In this document: in pieces, positions 47,654 through 58,414 of the stretch
Layout of the letters: every line of letters starts with the position of its first letter
How positions within the stretch are numbered: position 1 is the first letter of the stretch
Origin: Microbispora siamensis
GTDB lineage: Bacteria > Actinomycetota > Actinomycetes > Streptosporangiales > Streptosporangiaceae
Direction: 5' to 3'
DNA length: 64,000 bases
Assembly (NCBI RefSeq): GCF_016863095.1
Contig: NZ_BOOF01000006.1
Span: 62,001-126,000 of the forward strand
Notes under the pieces: model-generated
Database searches by the model: none
What the model was told of the DNA's origin: nothing
The model's input: the letters and a program-made list of their open reading frames with translations, nothing else
Translations under genes and position numbers: made by a program

Positions 47654-48700
47654 TCACGAATGAGCGGCCAGCTTCTCCGCGAGTTCGGCGTCGAGCAAAG
47701 CCTGTATCACCGCATCGAGATCGCCGTCCAGGACTTGGTCCAGGTTGTAGGCCTTGAAGCCCACGCGGTGATCCGAAATGCGGTTCTCCGGGAAGTTGTA
47801 GGTGCGGATGCGCTCGGAGCGGTCGACCGTACGCACCTGTGACTTGCGCTCGGCCATCGCGGCCGCCTCGGCCTCCTCCTGCGCCATCACGAGCAGCCTG
47901 GCGCGCAGGATGCGCAGCGCCGACTCCTTGTTCTGGAGCTGGCTCTTCTCGTTCTGGCAGGAGACGACGACGCCGGTCGGCAGGTGGGTGATCCGCACGG
48001 CCGAGTCGGTGGTGTTGACGCTCTGGCCGCCGGGACCGCTGGAGCGGAACACGTCGATGCGCAGGTCGTTGGGGTCGATCTGGACGTCGACCTCCTCGGC
48101 CTCGGGATAAACGAGCACTCCGGCGGCCGAGGTGTGGATGCGGCCCTGCGACTCGGTCACCGGCACCCGCTGGACGCGGTGCACGCCGCCCTCGAACTTG
48201 AGCCGCGACCAGACGCCCTCCCGGCCCTTGATGGCGACGGTGACGTCCTTGTAGCCGCCGAGGTCGGAGTGCTGCGCGTCGATGATCTCGGTCTTGTAGC
48301 CGACCCGCTCGGCGTACCTGAGGTACATCCGCAGGAGGTCACCGGCGAACAGGGCCGACTCCTGGCCGCCCTCGCCCGCCTTGATCTCCATGATGACGTC
48401 CTTGTCGTCGTTGGGGTCGCGCGGGACCAGGAGACGGGTGAGCTTCTCCTCCAGCACCGGGACCCGGCCCTCCAGCTCGGCCGCCTCCTCCGCGAACGCC
48501 GGGTCCTCCGCCGCGAGCTCCCGCGCGGCCGCCAGGTCCTGCCGTACGCCTTCGAGCTCCCGGTAGGTCGCGACGATCGGCGTGAGCTCCGCGTAACGCT
48601 TGCCGTACGTCCGCGCCTTGCTCTGGTCGGCGTGCACGGCGGGGTCGGCGAGCCGCAGTTCCAGATCCGCGTACTCACTCATGATCTCGTCGAGGTTCAC
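47654..48700 (-). CDS. prfA: Peptide chain release factor 1
   Basis: A 348-residue class I release factor reading UAG and UAA. The stop-codon recognition tripeptide is PVT in [13 protein letters not shown], and the catalytic motif is GGQ in [20 protein letters not shown]. The N-terminal domain has [18 protein letters not shown] 48700 is used. It is between rpmE and prmC, as in most actinobacteria. Confidence 0.96.
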   Translation of the reverse strand: MNLDEIMSEYADLELRLADPAVHADQSKARTYGKRYAELTPIVATYRELEGVRQDLAAARELAAEDPAFAEEAAELEGRVPVLEEKLTRLLVPRDPNDDKDVIMEIKAGEGGQESALFAGDLLRMYLRYAERVGYKTEIIDAQHSDLGGYKDVTVAIKGREGVWSRLKFEGGVHRVQRVPVTESQGRIHTSAAGVLVYPEAEEVDVQIDPNDLRIDVFRSSGPGGQSVNTTDSAVRITHLPTGVVVSCQNEKSQLQNKESALRILRARLLVMAQEEAEAAAMAERKSQVRTVDRSERIRTYNFPENRISDHRVGFKAYNLDQVLDGDLDAVIQALLDAELAEKLAAHS

Positions 48701-48748
48701 CGCACGCTCCTTTGCTCAAGCTCCTCGGTAAGGCCGTAATCACCAAGA

Positions 48749-48796
48749 ACGCCGACCCGGAGACGCCCCAAGAAAGGGGCACCCCCGAGCCGGCGT
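48749..48796 (-). terminator. Terminator after rpmE
   Basis: Nested arms: outer ACGCCG (48749-48754) with CGGCGT (48791-48796), inner GCCCC (48765-48769) with GGGGC (48776-48780) around an AAGAAA loop. It lies between rpmE and prfA. Confidence 0.65.
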
Positions 48797-48806
48797 CCTG
48801 GAGGAG

Positions 48807-49025
48807 CTACTTGCTCTGGGCCTTCTTGCCGAAGCGCGCCTCGAAGCGCGCCACCCGGCCACCGGTGTCGAGGATCTTCTGCTTGCCCGTGTAGAAGGGG
48901 TGGCAGGCGGAGCAGACGTCGGCGTGGATCACGCCGTTCTTCGCGGTGCTACGCGTGGTGAAGGTGTTCCCGCAGGTGCAGGTCACCTGGGTGACCACGT
49001 ACTCCGGGTGGATGTCGGGCTTCAT
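48807..49025 (-). CDS. rpmE: 50S ribosomal protein L31
   Basis: A 72-residue L31 of the zinc-binding (Cys-containing) type: [14 protein letters not shown] provides the first pair and [16 protein letters not shown] the second. The Cys-free, zinc-independent paralogue would be elsewhere. The upstream region 49026-49223 should contain its promoter; I see no Zur-type site. Confidence 0.97.
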   Translation of the reverse strand: MKPDIHPEYVVTQVTCTCGNTFTTRSTAKNGVIHADVCSACHPFYTGKQKILDTGGRVARFEARFGKKAQSK

Positions 49026-49223
49026 GTCTCAGTCCTTAACGCTAGGCGCGGTCGCCGGGTCGCTCCGTCTGTCACGGCCTGCGCGCATCGGCACACCTGT
49101 GATGCGCGGCGCGGGAACCGGTACCGCTGCGGTTCGGCTACCAGTGTGCCAGATCCTCCAACCATCCCAGGCCATGGGCTATTCCCGGGGCAGGCCGTTG
49201 GCCCCAGGGGGCGGCGGAGCACG

Positions 49224-49260
49224 CCGACGCCCCGGACGGCGCGGCCGTCCGGGGCGTCGG
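49224..49260 (-). terminator. Strong hairpin terminator after rho
   Basis: Seventeen-bp perfect arms (CCGACGCCCCGGACGGC and its complement) around a GCG loop, 11 bp after the rho stop codon. No T-tract. Confidence 0.75.
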
Positions 49261-49271
49261 TCGGAAGGGCG

Positions 49272-51242
49272 TCAGTCGCGGTCGTTGCTGACCGTGGTCT
49301 TCTGCACCTGGAGCAGGAACTCGGCGTTGGACTTGGTCTCCTTCATCTTCTCGAGAAGGAGCTCCAGCGCCTGCTGCATGTCGAGGGCGTGGAGGACGCG
49401 GCGGAGCTTCCAGACGATGGACAGCTCCTCCTTGGCCATGAGGATCTCCTCCTTGCGGGTGCCGGACGCGTCCACGTCCACCGCGGGGAAGATGCGCTTG
49501 TCGGCGAGCGACCGGTTGAGCTTGAGCTCCATGTTGCCGGTGCCCTTGAACTCCTCGAAGATGACCTCGTCCATCTTGGAGCCGGTCTCGACGAGAGCCG
49601 TGGCGAGGATCGTCAGCGAGCCGCCGTTCTCGATGTTGCGGGCGGCGCCGAAGAACCGCTTCGGCGGGTAGAGCGCGGTCGAGTCGACACCACCGGACAG
49701 GATGCGGCCGCTCGCGGGCGCCGCGAGGTTGTACGCGCGCCCGAGACGGGTGATCGAGTCGAGCAGCACGACGACGTCGTGGCCCAGCTCCACCAGCCGC
49801 TTGGCCCGCTCGATGGCGAGCTCGGCGACGGTGGTGTGGTCCTCGGCCGGGCGGTCGAAGGTCGAGTGGATGACCTCGCCCTTGACCGACCGCTGCATGT
49901 CGGTGACCTCTTCCGGACGCTCGTCCACGAGGACGACCATCAGGTGGCACTCCGGGTTGTTGCGCGTGATCGCGTTGGCGATCGCCTGGAGCACCATGGT
50001 CTTGCCGGCCTTGGGCGGCGACACGATCAGGCCGCGCTGGCCCTTGCCGATCGGCGACACGAGGTCGATGATCCGCGTGGTCAGGACGTTCGGCTCGGTC
50101 TCCAGCCGCAGGCGCTCCTGCGGGTAGAGCGGCGTGAGCTTGTTGAAGTCGGGCCGCTGGCGGGCCTGCTCCGGGTCCATGCCGTTGACGGTGTCGAGGC
50201 GGACCAGGGCGTTGAACTTCTCGCGCCGCTCTCCGTCCCTCGGCTGCCGGACGGCGCCGGTGATGACGTCGCCCTTGCGCAGGCCGTTGCGGCGGATCTG
50301 GGCGAGCGAGACGTAGACGTCGTTCGCGCCCGGCAGGTAGCCGCTGGTCCGCACGAAGGCGTAGTTGTCGAGGATGTCCAGGATGCCGGCGATCGGGATC
50401 AGGACGTCGTCCTCGCCGATGACCGGCTCGTTGCTCTCGAAGCGGTCGCGCCCGCGGCGGCCGCGCTCGCGGAAGCGGCCACGGCGCCCGCGGCCGTCCT
50501 CGCCCTGCTGGTCGCCCTTGCCGTCGGCGCGGCTGTCCGTACGGCTGTCGCCGCGCCCGTCGGAGCGGCCGTCACGGCCGTCGGCGCGGTTGTCGCCGCG
50601 GCCCTGCTGGTCACGACGGCCCTGGCCGCCGTCCCCGGCGTCGGCGGCGCGCTGGTCGCCGCGCTGGTCGCCGCGGCCGTCGCGCTCGCGGCCCCTCTCG
50701 CCCCGCTCACCGCGCGTGCGGCGCTCGCGGCGGTCGCCGCGCTCGGGCCGCTCGGCGCGGGTCTCGGACTGGGCGGCCTCGGCCTGCGGCTCGGCGACGG
50801 CGGCGACGCCGTTCTGCGTGGCGTCGGCGGCCACGACGGGCGCTGCCTCGACCACGGGACGCTCCTCACGAGCCGCGACGACGGGCTCGGCAGCGGGCGT
50901 GGCGGCGGGCGCGGCCTCGGACGCGGGCGCCGCGGCGGCGCGGGAACGTTCCCGGCGGCCACGGGCGGGGCGCTCGGCGACGGCGGGCGCTTCGGCGGCG
51001 GCCTTCGGCTCGGCCGCGGCCTCTCCCGATCCGCCCTGCTTCTCCTGGATGGCCGCGATGAGCTGGCTCTTGCGCATCCGTCCGGTCCCCGTGATGCCGA
51101 GGCTGGTCGCCAGGGCCTGAAGCTCGGGGAGCACCATGCCAGCCAGGCCGGTGCCGGAGCGACGTCGCGGACGGGCCGGGGCGGAAGTGGGGGTGTCGCC
51201 GGCGGCCTGGCCGTCGGAGAGGAGTTCGGTGGTGTCGCTCAA
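49272..51242 (-). CDS. rho: Transcription termination factor Rho with large basic N-terminal insertion
   Basis: A 656-residue hexameric RNA helicase. The N-terminal Rho-N helical domain ([35 protein letters not shown], in family terms) is followed by an insertion of about 200 residues rich in Arg, Asp and Gly ([19 protein letters not shown] style). Next come the OB-fold RNA-binding domain ([29 protein letters not shown]) and the ATPase with Walker A in [26 protein letters not shown] and R-loop region [19 protein letters not shown]. The start is TTG 51242, with GGAAGGA 8 bases upstream. A 413-bp structured leader precedes it. Confidence 0.96.
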   Translation of the reverse strand: MSDTTELLSDGQAAGDTPTSAPARPRRRSGTGLAGMVLPELQALATSLGITGTGRMRKSQLIAAIQEKQGGSGEAAAEPKAAAEAPAVAERPARGRRERSRAAAAPASEAAPAATPAAEPVVAAREERPVVEAAPVVAADATQNGVAAVAEPQAEAAQSETRAERPERGDRRERRTRGERGERGRERDGRGDQRGDQRAADAGDGGQGRRDQQGRGDNRADGRDGRSDGRGDSRTDSRADGKGDQQGEDGRGRRGRFRERGRRGRDRFESNEPVIGEDDVLIPIAGILDILDNYAFVRTSGYLPGANDVYVSLAQIRRNGLRKGDVITGAVRQPRDGERREKFNALVRLDTVNGMDPEQARQRPDFNKLTPLYPQERLRLETEPNVLTTRIIDLVSPIGKGQRGLIVSPPKAGKTMVLQAIANAITRNNPECHLMVVLVDERPEEVTDMQRSVKGEVIHSTFDRPAEDHTTVAELAIERAKRLVELGHDVVVLLDSITRLGRAYNLAAPASGRILSGGVDSTALYPPKRFFGAARNIENGGSLTILATALVETGSKMDEVIFEEFKGTGNMELKLNRSLADKRIFPAVDVDASGTRKEEILMAKEELSIVWKLRRVLHALDMQQALELLLEKMKETKSNAEFLLQVQKTTVSNDRD

Positions 51243-51655
51243 CTAAGGGTCCTTCCCAGGGGTCGGGCGCCAGAATCGTGCGTCCAGGCGTCCCGGTGAT
51301 GCGACCCGGCGGGACAGACCGGGTCGGGCTTCGCGAATCTCATGTGTCGATGACCCTCGGGATTCGCGAGCGGTAGGTGCCCGGGGGCGATCCCCCGGAT
51401 TGCCGCCACCGACCAGATGTCTTGGTGGTTCGAACGCGCATGTCTCCGAGAACGCCGCCTCCGGCCATGCCACCCGAGGGTGTGCCGACTGGAGGAAACG
51501 GTTTCGGGGAAATCGCCCTGCCCGCGTCGAAGGACGCGAGGCGAAGTGCAGCGATGTGCGAATGACAAGCACGCACCCAACACGGGGGCACCTGGTGCGG
51601 CTATCAGCCTAACATCACCAGCGCGCACAGCTATTCCCTGAAGGTCGAAGAAGCA
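51243..51655 (-). promoter_or_regulatory. Long structured rho leader
   Basis: A gene-free 413-bp stretch between the thrB stop and the rho start. It contains two clear stems: TCGCGAATC (51331-51339) pairing with GATTCGCGA (51361-51369), and CCGGGGG (51381-51387) pairing with CCCCCGG (51392-51398). The remaining part has no gene with codon bias like the neighbours. Rho is autoregulated by attenuation in its leader in other bacteria, and this leader is a good candidate for the same. Confidence 0.5.
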
Positions 51656-52582
51656 TCAGCGTGTCTCGGGAAACCGAACGTACGCACCAAGCGGGTCGAC
51701 GTTCATTGGCTGGATGTGCCAGTCATTACCCACTTCTGGCGCGATCAAATCCTTGGTGTCCCGTGTCGTCAACGCGAGAACCGTCGGACCGGCCCCCGAG
51801 ACGACGGCGGGCACCCCGGCCTCGCGGAGCCGTCGCACCAGTTCGGCGGTGCGGGGCATCGCGGGCGCGCGGTACCTCTGGTGCAGGCGGTCCTCGGTGG
51901 CGGCGAGCAGGAGATCCGGTTCCGGTCTCTGTGTCAGCGCCGCGACGAGCAGAGCCGCCCGCCCCGCGTTGGCCGCCGCGTCCGAATGCGGTACGTCCTT
52001 CGGCAGCAGCCCCCGAGCCTCCTCCGTGGACAACCGGAAATCCGGGATCAACGCCACCGGCCGGACGTCCTCGTGCGGAGTCAGTTTCACCATACTCGCC
52101 GCTCCGGACTGGTCCGTCCAGGCGATGGTGAGACCGCCCGCCAGGCACGGGGCCACGTTGTCGGGATGCCCCTCCAGCTCCGTGGCCAGCGCGAACACCT
52201 CGGCGTCCGGCAGGTCCCCCGCGCCCCGCGCGCGTACGAGGGCGCGGGCCGCGAGGATGCCGGCGCAGATCGCCGCCGACGACGAGCCGAGCCCCCGCGC
52301 GTGCGGAATCCGGTTGCGGCAGCGCAGCGCGATGCCGTCCGGCTGGGCGAATCCCATGCGGTCGAACGTCGCGCGCATGGTCCTGACGACGAGGTGGCCC
52401 TCGCCCTCGTCCAGCTCACCGGCACCCTGGCCCTCCACGGCGATCCGCACGCCGGGAGAGCCGGAGATCTCGGCCTCCACCTCGTCGTACAGGTCGAGCG
52501 CGAGACCGAGGCTGTCGAAACCGGGGCCGAGGTTGGCGCTCGTCGCCGGCACGCGGACGACGACGCCCTGACTGTCCGTCAA
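51656..52582 (-). CDS. thrB: Homoserine kinase
   Basis: A 308-residue GHMP kinase that phosphorylates homoserine for threonine synthesis. RVPATSANLGPGFDSLGLAL, the ATP-binding motif IPHARGLGSSSAAICAG, HPDNVAPCLAGGLTIAW and the C-terminal GVPAVVSGAGPTVLAL are diagnostic. It follows thrC by 43 bp on the same strand. No homoserine dehydrogenase gene is found upstream. Confidence 0.95.
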   Translation of the reverse strand: MTDSQGVVVRVPATSANLGPGFDSLGLALDLYDEVEAEISGSPGVRIAVEGQGAGELDEGEGHLVVRTMRATFDRMGFAQPDGIALRCRNRIPHARGLGSSSAAICAGILAARALVRARGAGDLPDAEVFALATELEGHPDNVAPCLAGGLTIAWTDQSGAASMVKLTPHEDVRPVALIPDFRLSTEEARGLLPKDVPHSDAAANAGRAALLVAALTQRPEPDLLLAATEDRLHQRYRAPAMPRTAELVRRLREAGVPAVVSGAGPTVLALTTRDTKDLIAPEVGNDWHIQPMNVDPLGAYVRFPETR

Positions 52583-52625
52583 TTCGTCACCTGAACCCTT
52601 TGATGGGCGGGAATGAGGGGGCCGG

Positions 52626-53684
<1,059 letters not shown>

Positions 53685-53871
53685 TGGTCGCTCCTCCCAC
53701 GCGCGCATACGCGTGTCACCAGGGGTATCGGTCACCGAGTCTACGGCCAACCGTTTGACGTGCGGACTTCGTTGTCCACCAAATGGACATATTGGGCGCC
53801 ACCTTAGGGAACTGTCAGCGGGTTTCGCTACTGTGGAGCGGCCCTTTGACCATCGCTGTAGAGGACGAGGA

Positions 53872-55443
53872 TTGGCCCACCTGACGGGCGTGGAGCCCCG
53901 GCCGAGAATTCGCCACAACGACTACTCTCCGCTCACGCCGCCGCCCATCGGCGGCTGGACGCCCACGCTCAGCGCGAGTGTCGTCATCCCCGCGCACGGC
54001 GGACAGCACCGCCTCGATCTGACGCTGGCCGCACTGGCCGCGCAGACCTATCCCGCGCACCTCACCGAGGTGATCGTGGTGGACGACCGCAGCGACCCTC
54101 CGCTGCGCCTGCCCGATCTGCGGCCGGACAACACCCGCGTCGTCGTGGTCCCGCCCGGCGGATGGGGCGCCGGGCATGCGATGAACGCCGGCATCGCGGC
54201 GGCCGAGGGCGAGATCGTGCAGCGTCTCGACGCCGACATGGTGATCTCGCGGGAGCATCTGGAGGCGCTGTTCCGCTGGCACCACCTCACCGACTACCTC
54301 GTCACGATCGGCGGCAAGAAGTTCGCCGAGGAGCCGGCCCTCACTCCCGCGCAGGTCCACGAGGCCGTACGGCACGGCTCTCCCGAGGACCTGTTCGGCC
54401 CGTCGGCGCTGGTGTCCAGCTCGACCGAGGAGACCATCCGCCGCCTCGACGGCCTGCGGGCCAGCAAGAACCCCTACCAGGTGTGCACCGGTCCGACGGT
54501 CTCCCTGCGGCGGGCCCTGCTCGACGAGGTCCGGGGCTTCGATCCCGAGGTGGTGCGCGGCCAGGACACCGAGTTCGCCTACCGGCTCGCGCAGGCGGGG
54601 GCGGTGTTCGTCCCCGACATGGAGGCCCGCGCCGTGCATCTCGGCCTGCCCGCCCAGCGCGGTGAGCACGGCAAGTCGATCGTCCGTCTCGTCGAGGCCC
54701 ATCTGGCCCACCGGGTCCCGCTCCGCCGCGACCTGCGCAAGGAGCCCGGCCGGCGCTGGCTCGTGCCGTACGTCGAGGTCGTCTTCGACGTGACGGGGGC
54801 GGACGAGCGGCGGATCGTCGCGGCGGTCGACGCGGTGCTGCGCGGCACGCTCACCGACGTCGCGGTGACGCTGGCCGGCCCCTGGTCGCCGCTGGAAGGC
54901 GGACGCAGGTGGGCGCCGGGGACCGAGGCGTTCGACCTCGCCCTGGTCAGGGCGGCGTTCGGGCACGACGCGCGCGTGCGGTTCGCGGAACAGGCGGCGC
55001 CGACCGCCGCGCCCGTCCCCTTCCGCTACACGGCGCCCGTCGACGCCCCTCCGGCTCCGGCGCTGCTCGAGCGAGCGGTCAAGGCGATGCTGGAGGAGCG
55101 GATCGGCCTGCTGATCCTGGACCTGCCCGGCGGGGGCACGGCCACCCTGGAGCGGACCGAGGCCGTCGCGCGTGCCCGCCGCCTCACCGCGCCGGGCGAG
55201 GACCCGGCCGACGTGATCGCGCAGACCCACGGCGTGCGGCACGCCGCGGCGAGCGAGTTCGAGGAGCTTCCCAAGGCTCCGGCGAGACCGGCCGCCCCCG
55301 CCGCGCCGCAGGGCGGCCGTAACCCGGACGTCGCACAAACCCCGGAACCGGCCACCGCGCGAACGCCGAAACCGGCCGCGGCGCAGGCCCCGGAGCCGGA
55401 GGCCGCGCCGCCGCGCCGCCGCGGCCTGTTCCGCCGCTCCTGA
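53872..55443 (+). CDS. Family 2 glycosyltransferase
   Basis: About 523 residues. The GT-A domain has [41 protein letters not shown], the metal-binding DAD in [17 protein letters not shown], and [22 protein letters not shown]. The C-terminal third is a separate alpha/beta region ([16 protein letters not shown]...) shared with the next glycosyltransferase, ending in a Pro/Ala-rich tail. The sugar and acceptor are unknown; the neighbours suggest a cell-surface glycan. TTG 53872 is chosen on a GAGGACGAGGA ribosome site, although GTG 53890 is possible. It converges with the second glycosyltransferase. Confidence 0.83.
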   Translation: MAHLTGVEPRPRIRHNDYSPLTPPPIGGWTPTLSASVVIPAHGGQHRLDLTLAALAAQTYPAHLTEVIVVDDRSDPPLRLPDLRPDNTRVVVVPPGGWGAGHAMNAGIAAAEGEIVQRLDADMVISREHLEALFRWHHLTDYLVTIGGKKFAEEPALTPAQVHEAVRHGSPEDLFGPSALVSSSTEETIRRLDGLRASKNPYQVCTGPTVSLRRALLDEVRGFDPEVVRGQDTEFAYRLAQAGAVFVPDMEARAVHLGLPAQRGEHGKSIVRLVEAHLAHRVPLRRDLRKEPGRRWLVPYVEVVFDVTGADERRIVAAVDAVLRGTLTDVAVTLAGPWSPLEGGRRWAPGTEAFDLALVRAAFGHDARVRFAEQAAPTAAPVPFRYTAPVDAPPAPALLERAVKAMLEERIGLLILDLPGGGTATLERTEAVARARRLTAPGEDPADVIAQTHGVRHAAASEFEELPKAPARPAAPAAPQGGRNPDVAQTPEPATARTPKPAAAQAPEPEAAPPRRRGLFRRS

Positions 55444-55452
55444 CCATCCGAC

Positions 55453-55500
55453 GGCCGGCCCCCGTCCCGCGACTCCTGTCGCGCGACGGCGGGCCCGGCC
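55453..55500. terminator. Hairpin between convergent glycosyltransferase genes
   Basis: The core GCGAC/GTCGC stem with TCCT loop (55469-55482) is extended by interrupted GC-rich complementarity on both sides (GGCCGG with CCGGCC). Confidence 0.5.
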
Positions 55501-55519
55501 GGTCAGGTCTTCTTGCCCG

Positions 55520-57181
55520 TCAGGTCTTCTTGAACGTGAAGGGCCGGGTGATGCCCCGGGCGATGCCACGCAGGCCCCGGGCGCGATGCAGCGCCGAGAC
55601 CTGACCGCGCAGCACCGAGACCTGCCGCCGCAGGGTGCCGATCTCCCGGCGGAACTCGACGGCGGACTTGCGCCACCGCGCCGCCTCGTCGCGCCATCTG
55701 GTCACCTGCCCGCGCAGCCGCTCGACCTCCTTGGTCAGCCGCTCGACCTCGGCCTGCGCCTGCACCCGCTTGCGATAGGCGGTGCGCGGATTCATGTAGG
55801 CCGGGGCGTCCGCGGCGGCCCGGAAGCCGAAGGTCTCGCCGTCGACCCAGTACGTGCCGAACATCTCGTCCACGGCGTCGTCGAGGTCCTCGCCCTCCTC
55901 CGCGACGAGGACGGCGCGGGAGAACGCCTCGGTGCGTTCCAGGCGGGCGGCGGTGACGCCTTCCGCGTCCTCGGCCAGGAGCACGCTCACCAGTCCGAGC
56001 TCCCGACCGCGCAGCACCTCGATCAGCCGGCCGAGGCTGTCCTCCTCCGGCACCCAGCCGGGCGGGATGCGCAGGCGGTACGGCGAGTGGGTGTCGGATG
56101 CCGCCGTGGCCAGCCGCACCCGGCCCTCGTGGGTGTAGTGGGCCCGCAGCAGCACGAGATCGAGACGCGGGTCCTTGAGCGGCGCGCGCTGCTCGGGCGC
56201 GAGCTCGTCCCACGGGCCGGTCAGCACCACGGCGAGGTCGGTCACCGTGCCGGCCAGCACGCCGTCCACGGTGGCCCTGACGTCGTCGTACGATCCCGCG
56301 GTGGCGTCCACGAGGACCTCCACCTGCGGGACCTTCCACTGCCGTGAGGGATGGGTGCGCAGCCACCGGTAGCCGGGGACCCGGTCGGTGACCAGGGCGT
56401 GACTGACCCGGCTGACCGGCGCGCTGTCGCGCATGCGCATGGACGGGCCGAGGTGGTAGGCCCTGGCCCGCGGGTCGGGGATGAAGACCGCGCCCGCCTG
56501 CGCGAGCCGGTAGCCCATCTCGGTGTCCTGGCCGAGGATCATGTCGGGGTCCATCGGCCCGGCCCGCTCGAACAGCCGGGCGGAGACCGACGACGCGCCG
56601 CCGATGTGGATGCTGAACGGCCGCGGCGAGTGGACCAGCCCGTCCGACCGCCGCACCAGGTCCTCGATCCAGGTGTGCGGCTCCGCCGGCTCGAAGAGCT
56701 TCGCCAGGTCGTCCGTTCCCGCGACGTCCGCGGGGTCGGGCAGCGGGGCGGTGGTGAAGCGCAGGTAGGAGGTGACCGACAGATAGGGCGCGAGGTGGTG
56801 CCAGCGCATGTGCGCCTCCACCTCCTCCGGTTCTGGGACGACGTCGGAGTCCATCCAGTGGATGACGTCGCCCGTCGCGGCGGCCAGCCCGGTGTTGCGC
56901 GCCCTGGCCCGGCCCGGCGCCGCGCACACCAGCAGCCGCGTGTCGCGGGGCCGGATCTCCGGCAGGCGCAGCGGCGGCTCGCTGCCGTTGTCGACCACGA
57001 TCACTTCGAGCAGGTCGACCGGGTACGTCTGCCTGGCCAGCCCGGCGAGCGTGAGGTCGAGCTTGGCCTGGTTGGCGTACGCGGGGATGACCACGCTGAC
57101 CCGCAGGCGGGGCGTCCACGACGACCCGATGGCGGGCGGCTGGAGGACGGTGTAGTCGTTTCCTCTGATGCGTGGCGTCAT
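55520..57181 (-). CDS. Family 2 glycosyltransferase with C-terminal coiled coil
   Basis: About 553 residues and clearly paralogous to the preceding gene product: NDYTVLQPPAIGSSWTPRL at the N-terminus parallels [18 protein letters not shown]. It has VVIPAYANQAKLDLTLAGL, VIVVDNGSEPPLRLPEIRP, a DSD metal site in VIHWMDSDVVPEPEEVE and DPDMILGQDTEMGYRLAQAG. The shared second domain is PQVEVLVDATAGSYDD. The last 80 residues form a coiled coil (EVERLTKEVERLRGQVTRW). The ATG overlaps the stop of the upstream glycosyltransferase gene by 4 bp, so they form one coupled unit. Confidence 0.85.
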   Translation of the reverse strand: MTPRIRGNDYTVLQPPAIGSSWTPRLRVSVVIPAYANQAKLDLTLAGLARQTYPVDLLEVIVVDNGSEPPLRLPEIRPRDTRLLVCAAPGRARARNTGLAAATGDVIHWMDSDVVPEPEEVEAHMRWHHLAPYLSVTSYLRFTTAPLPDPADVAGTDDLAKLFEPAEPHTWIEDLVRRSDGLVHSPRPFSIHIGGASSVSARLFERAGPMDPDMILGQDTEMGYRLAQAGAVFIPDPRARAYHLGPSMRMRDSAPVSRVSHALVTDRVPGYRWLRTHPSRQWKVPQVEVLVDATAGSYDDVRATVDGVLAGTVTDLAVVLTGPWDELAPEQRAPLKDPRLDLVLLRAHYTHEGRVRLATAASDTHSPYRLRIPPGWVPEEDSLGRLIEVLRGRELGLVSVLLAEDAEGVTAARLERTEAFSRAVLVAEEGEDLDDAVDEMFGTYWVDGETFGFRAAADAPAYMNPRTAYRKRVQAQAEVERLTKEVERLRGQVTRWRDEAARWRKSAVEFRREIGTLRRQVSVLRGQVSALHRARGLRGIARGITRPFTFKKT

Positions 57182-58293
57182 GGCGCTTCCAGAATCACAC
57201 TCGGGCGAAAACCGCGCCATTGGTTCGCGGCGACTCGCAGGAAGTGGGCAAGAGGAAGGTTCCAGGTGTGGTCGGCGCTGACCGATCGCCGCAGGACGTA
57301 GCCCAGGCCGTGGGTGCGGTAGACGCGGCCGCCTGCCGCCTCGACCGCGTGCAGGAGGTGCGCGTCCTCCCCGCGGTCCAGTGGCCCGAAGCCGCCGACC
57401 TGCTCGAAGATCTCACGGCCGAGCAGGATCGTGCCACCCGCGACGTGGTCGGCCCACACCTCGCTGCTGTAGTCGACGCGGCGGATCGTCGCGTGGAGGG
57501 GCTGGAGGTAGAAGAACTCCGGCGCGGTCCCGACCAGCTCCGCCCCGGAATAGGCCATGGCCAGCAGCAGGTCGGCCAGGTGCTCGGGGCCGTACCAGTC
57601 GTCGTCGTCCCATTTGGCGACGATGCCGGTGGACGCCCGTGCCGCCGCCATGTTGAGCACCGTCCCGAGCGGCGCGCCCGGCTCGGCCTCGATCACCGTG
57701 ATCGGGTGGGGGAACTCCTCGACCGCCTCGCGCACCCGCGCGGCCGGGAACCCGTGCAGGGCGACGACCGCCTCCAGGCCGACGCCGCGCTGGCGGGCGA
57801 GCTGCCGCAGCGCGTGGCCCACGTAGTGGGGCCGCCGCGTGGCCATGACGACGGTCACCGGGGCGAGGCCGGTGCCGACGCCCCCGGCCCGCAGCGCGTG
57901 CCTGCGCAGGCGCACGCTGTGCTCTTCCCTGCGCAGGTCGGCGACCGACTCGGGGGTGCCGTCGCCGGCCTCGGGAGTCCAGGCCGCGGCCAGGCCGGCG
58001 AGCACGGGATCGGCCTCGCGCACCCACCTCGGCGGGTCGTCGCAGGTGAGCGGCACCCCCGCGGCGGCCAGGGCGGTGACCGTGTCCAGTGCCCCGGCGT
58101 CGGGCTCCTCCGGCCACTCCACGCGAAGCCCGCGCAGCGGCCGGAGGGCGGCGACGTCGGCGGCCTGCGGGGGGACGGCCAGCGGCCGGCCTCCCACCGC
58201 CCACCGGCCGTCGCTCCAGGACAGCGCCGCGGTCTCCTCGGTGGGGCTGCGTGTGAAACCGTACGGCGAGCACATGCCGGTCGTCACCGTCAC
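57178..58293 (-). CDS. Family 2-like glycosyltransferase, first gene of the pair
   Basis: About 371 residues. A 165-residue N-terminal region of unknown fold (GRWAVGGRPLAVPPQAADVA, ALRPLRGLRVEWPEEPDAGA) precedes a GT-A domain: PVTVVMATRRPHYVGHAL, VVALHGFPAARVREAV, NMAAARASTGIVAKWDDDDWYGPEHLA with an Asp cluster as metal site, and GGFGPLDRGEDAHLLHAVEAAG. GTG 58293 has GGAGGG 5 bases upstream. The ATGA overlap with the next gene indicates co-translation. The product is likely a surface glycan or glycoprotein sugar; the donor is not predictable. Confidence 0.82.
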   Translation of the reverse strand: MTVTTGMCSPYGFTRSPTEETAALSWSDGRWAVGGRPLAVPPQAADVAALRPLRGLRVEWPEEPDAGALDTVTALAAAGVPLTCDDPPRWVREADPVLAGLAAAWTPEAGDGTPESVADLRREEHSVRLRRHALRAGGVGTGLAPVTVVMATRRPHYVGHALRQLARQRGVGLEAVVALHGFPAARVREAVEEFPHPITVIEAEPGAPLGTVLNMAAARASTGIVAKWDDDDWYGPEHLADLLLAMAYSGAELVGTAPEFFYLQPLHATIRRVDYSSEVWADHVAGGTILLGREIFEQVGGFGPLDRGEDAHLLHAVEAAGGRVYRTHGLGYVLRRSVSADHTWNLPLAHFLRVAANQWRGFRPSVILEAP

Positions 58294-58361
58294 GGTGTCC
58301 CTCCCGCGCGTCCGTTTTACAGGCTGGTGAACTTCTATCAGCCGAACCTTGTGAATCCCTG

Positions 58362-58376
58362 TGACCGTCGTGGTCA
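58362..58376. promoter_or_regulatory. TGACC-N5-GGTCA dyad upstream of the glycosyltransferase pair
   Basis: A perfect 5-5-5 dyad lies about 70 bp upstream of GTG 58293, with further TGACC/GGTCA half sites nearby. It may be an operator for the two-gene glycosyltransferase unit. Confidence 0.3.
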
Positions 58377-58414
58377 ACCTGACCACTCGCTGTGACCCGG
58401 CGCGACAGGCGGGA

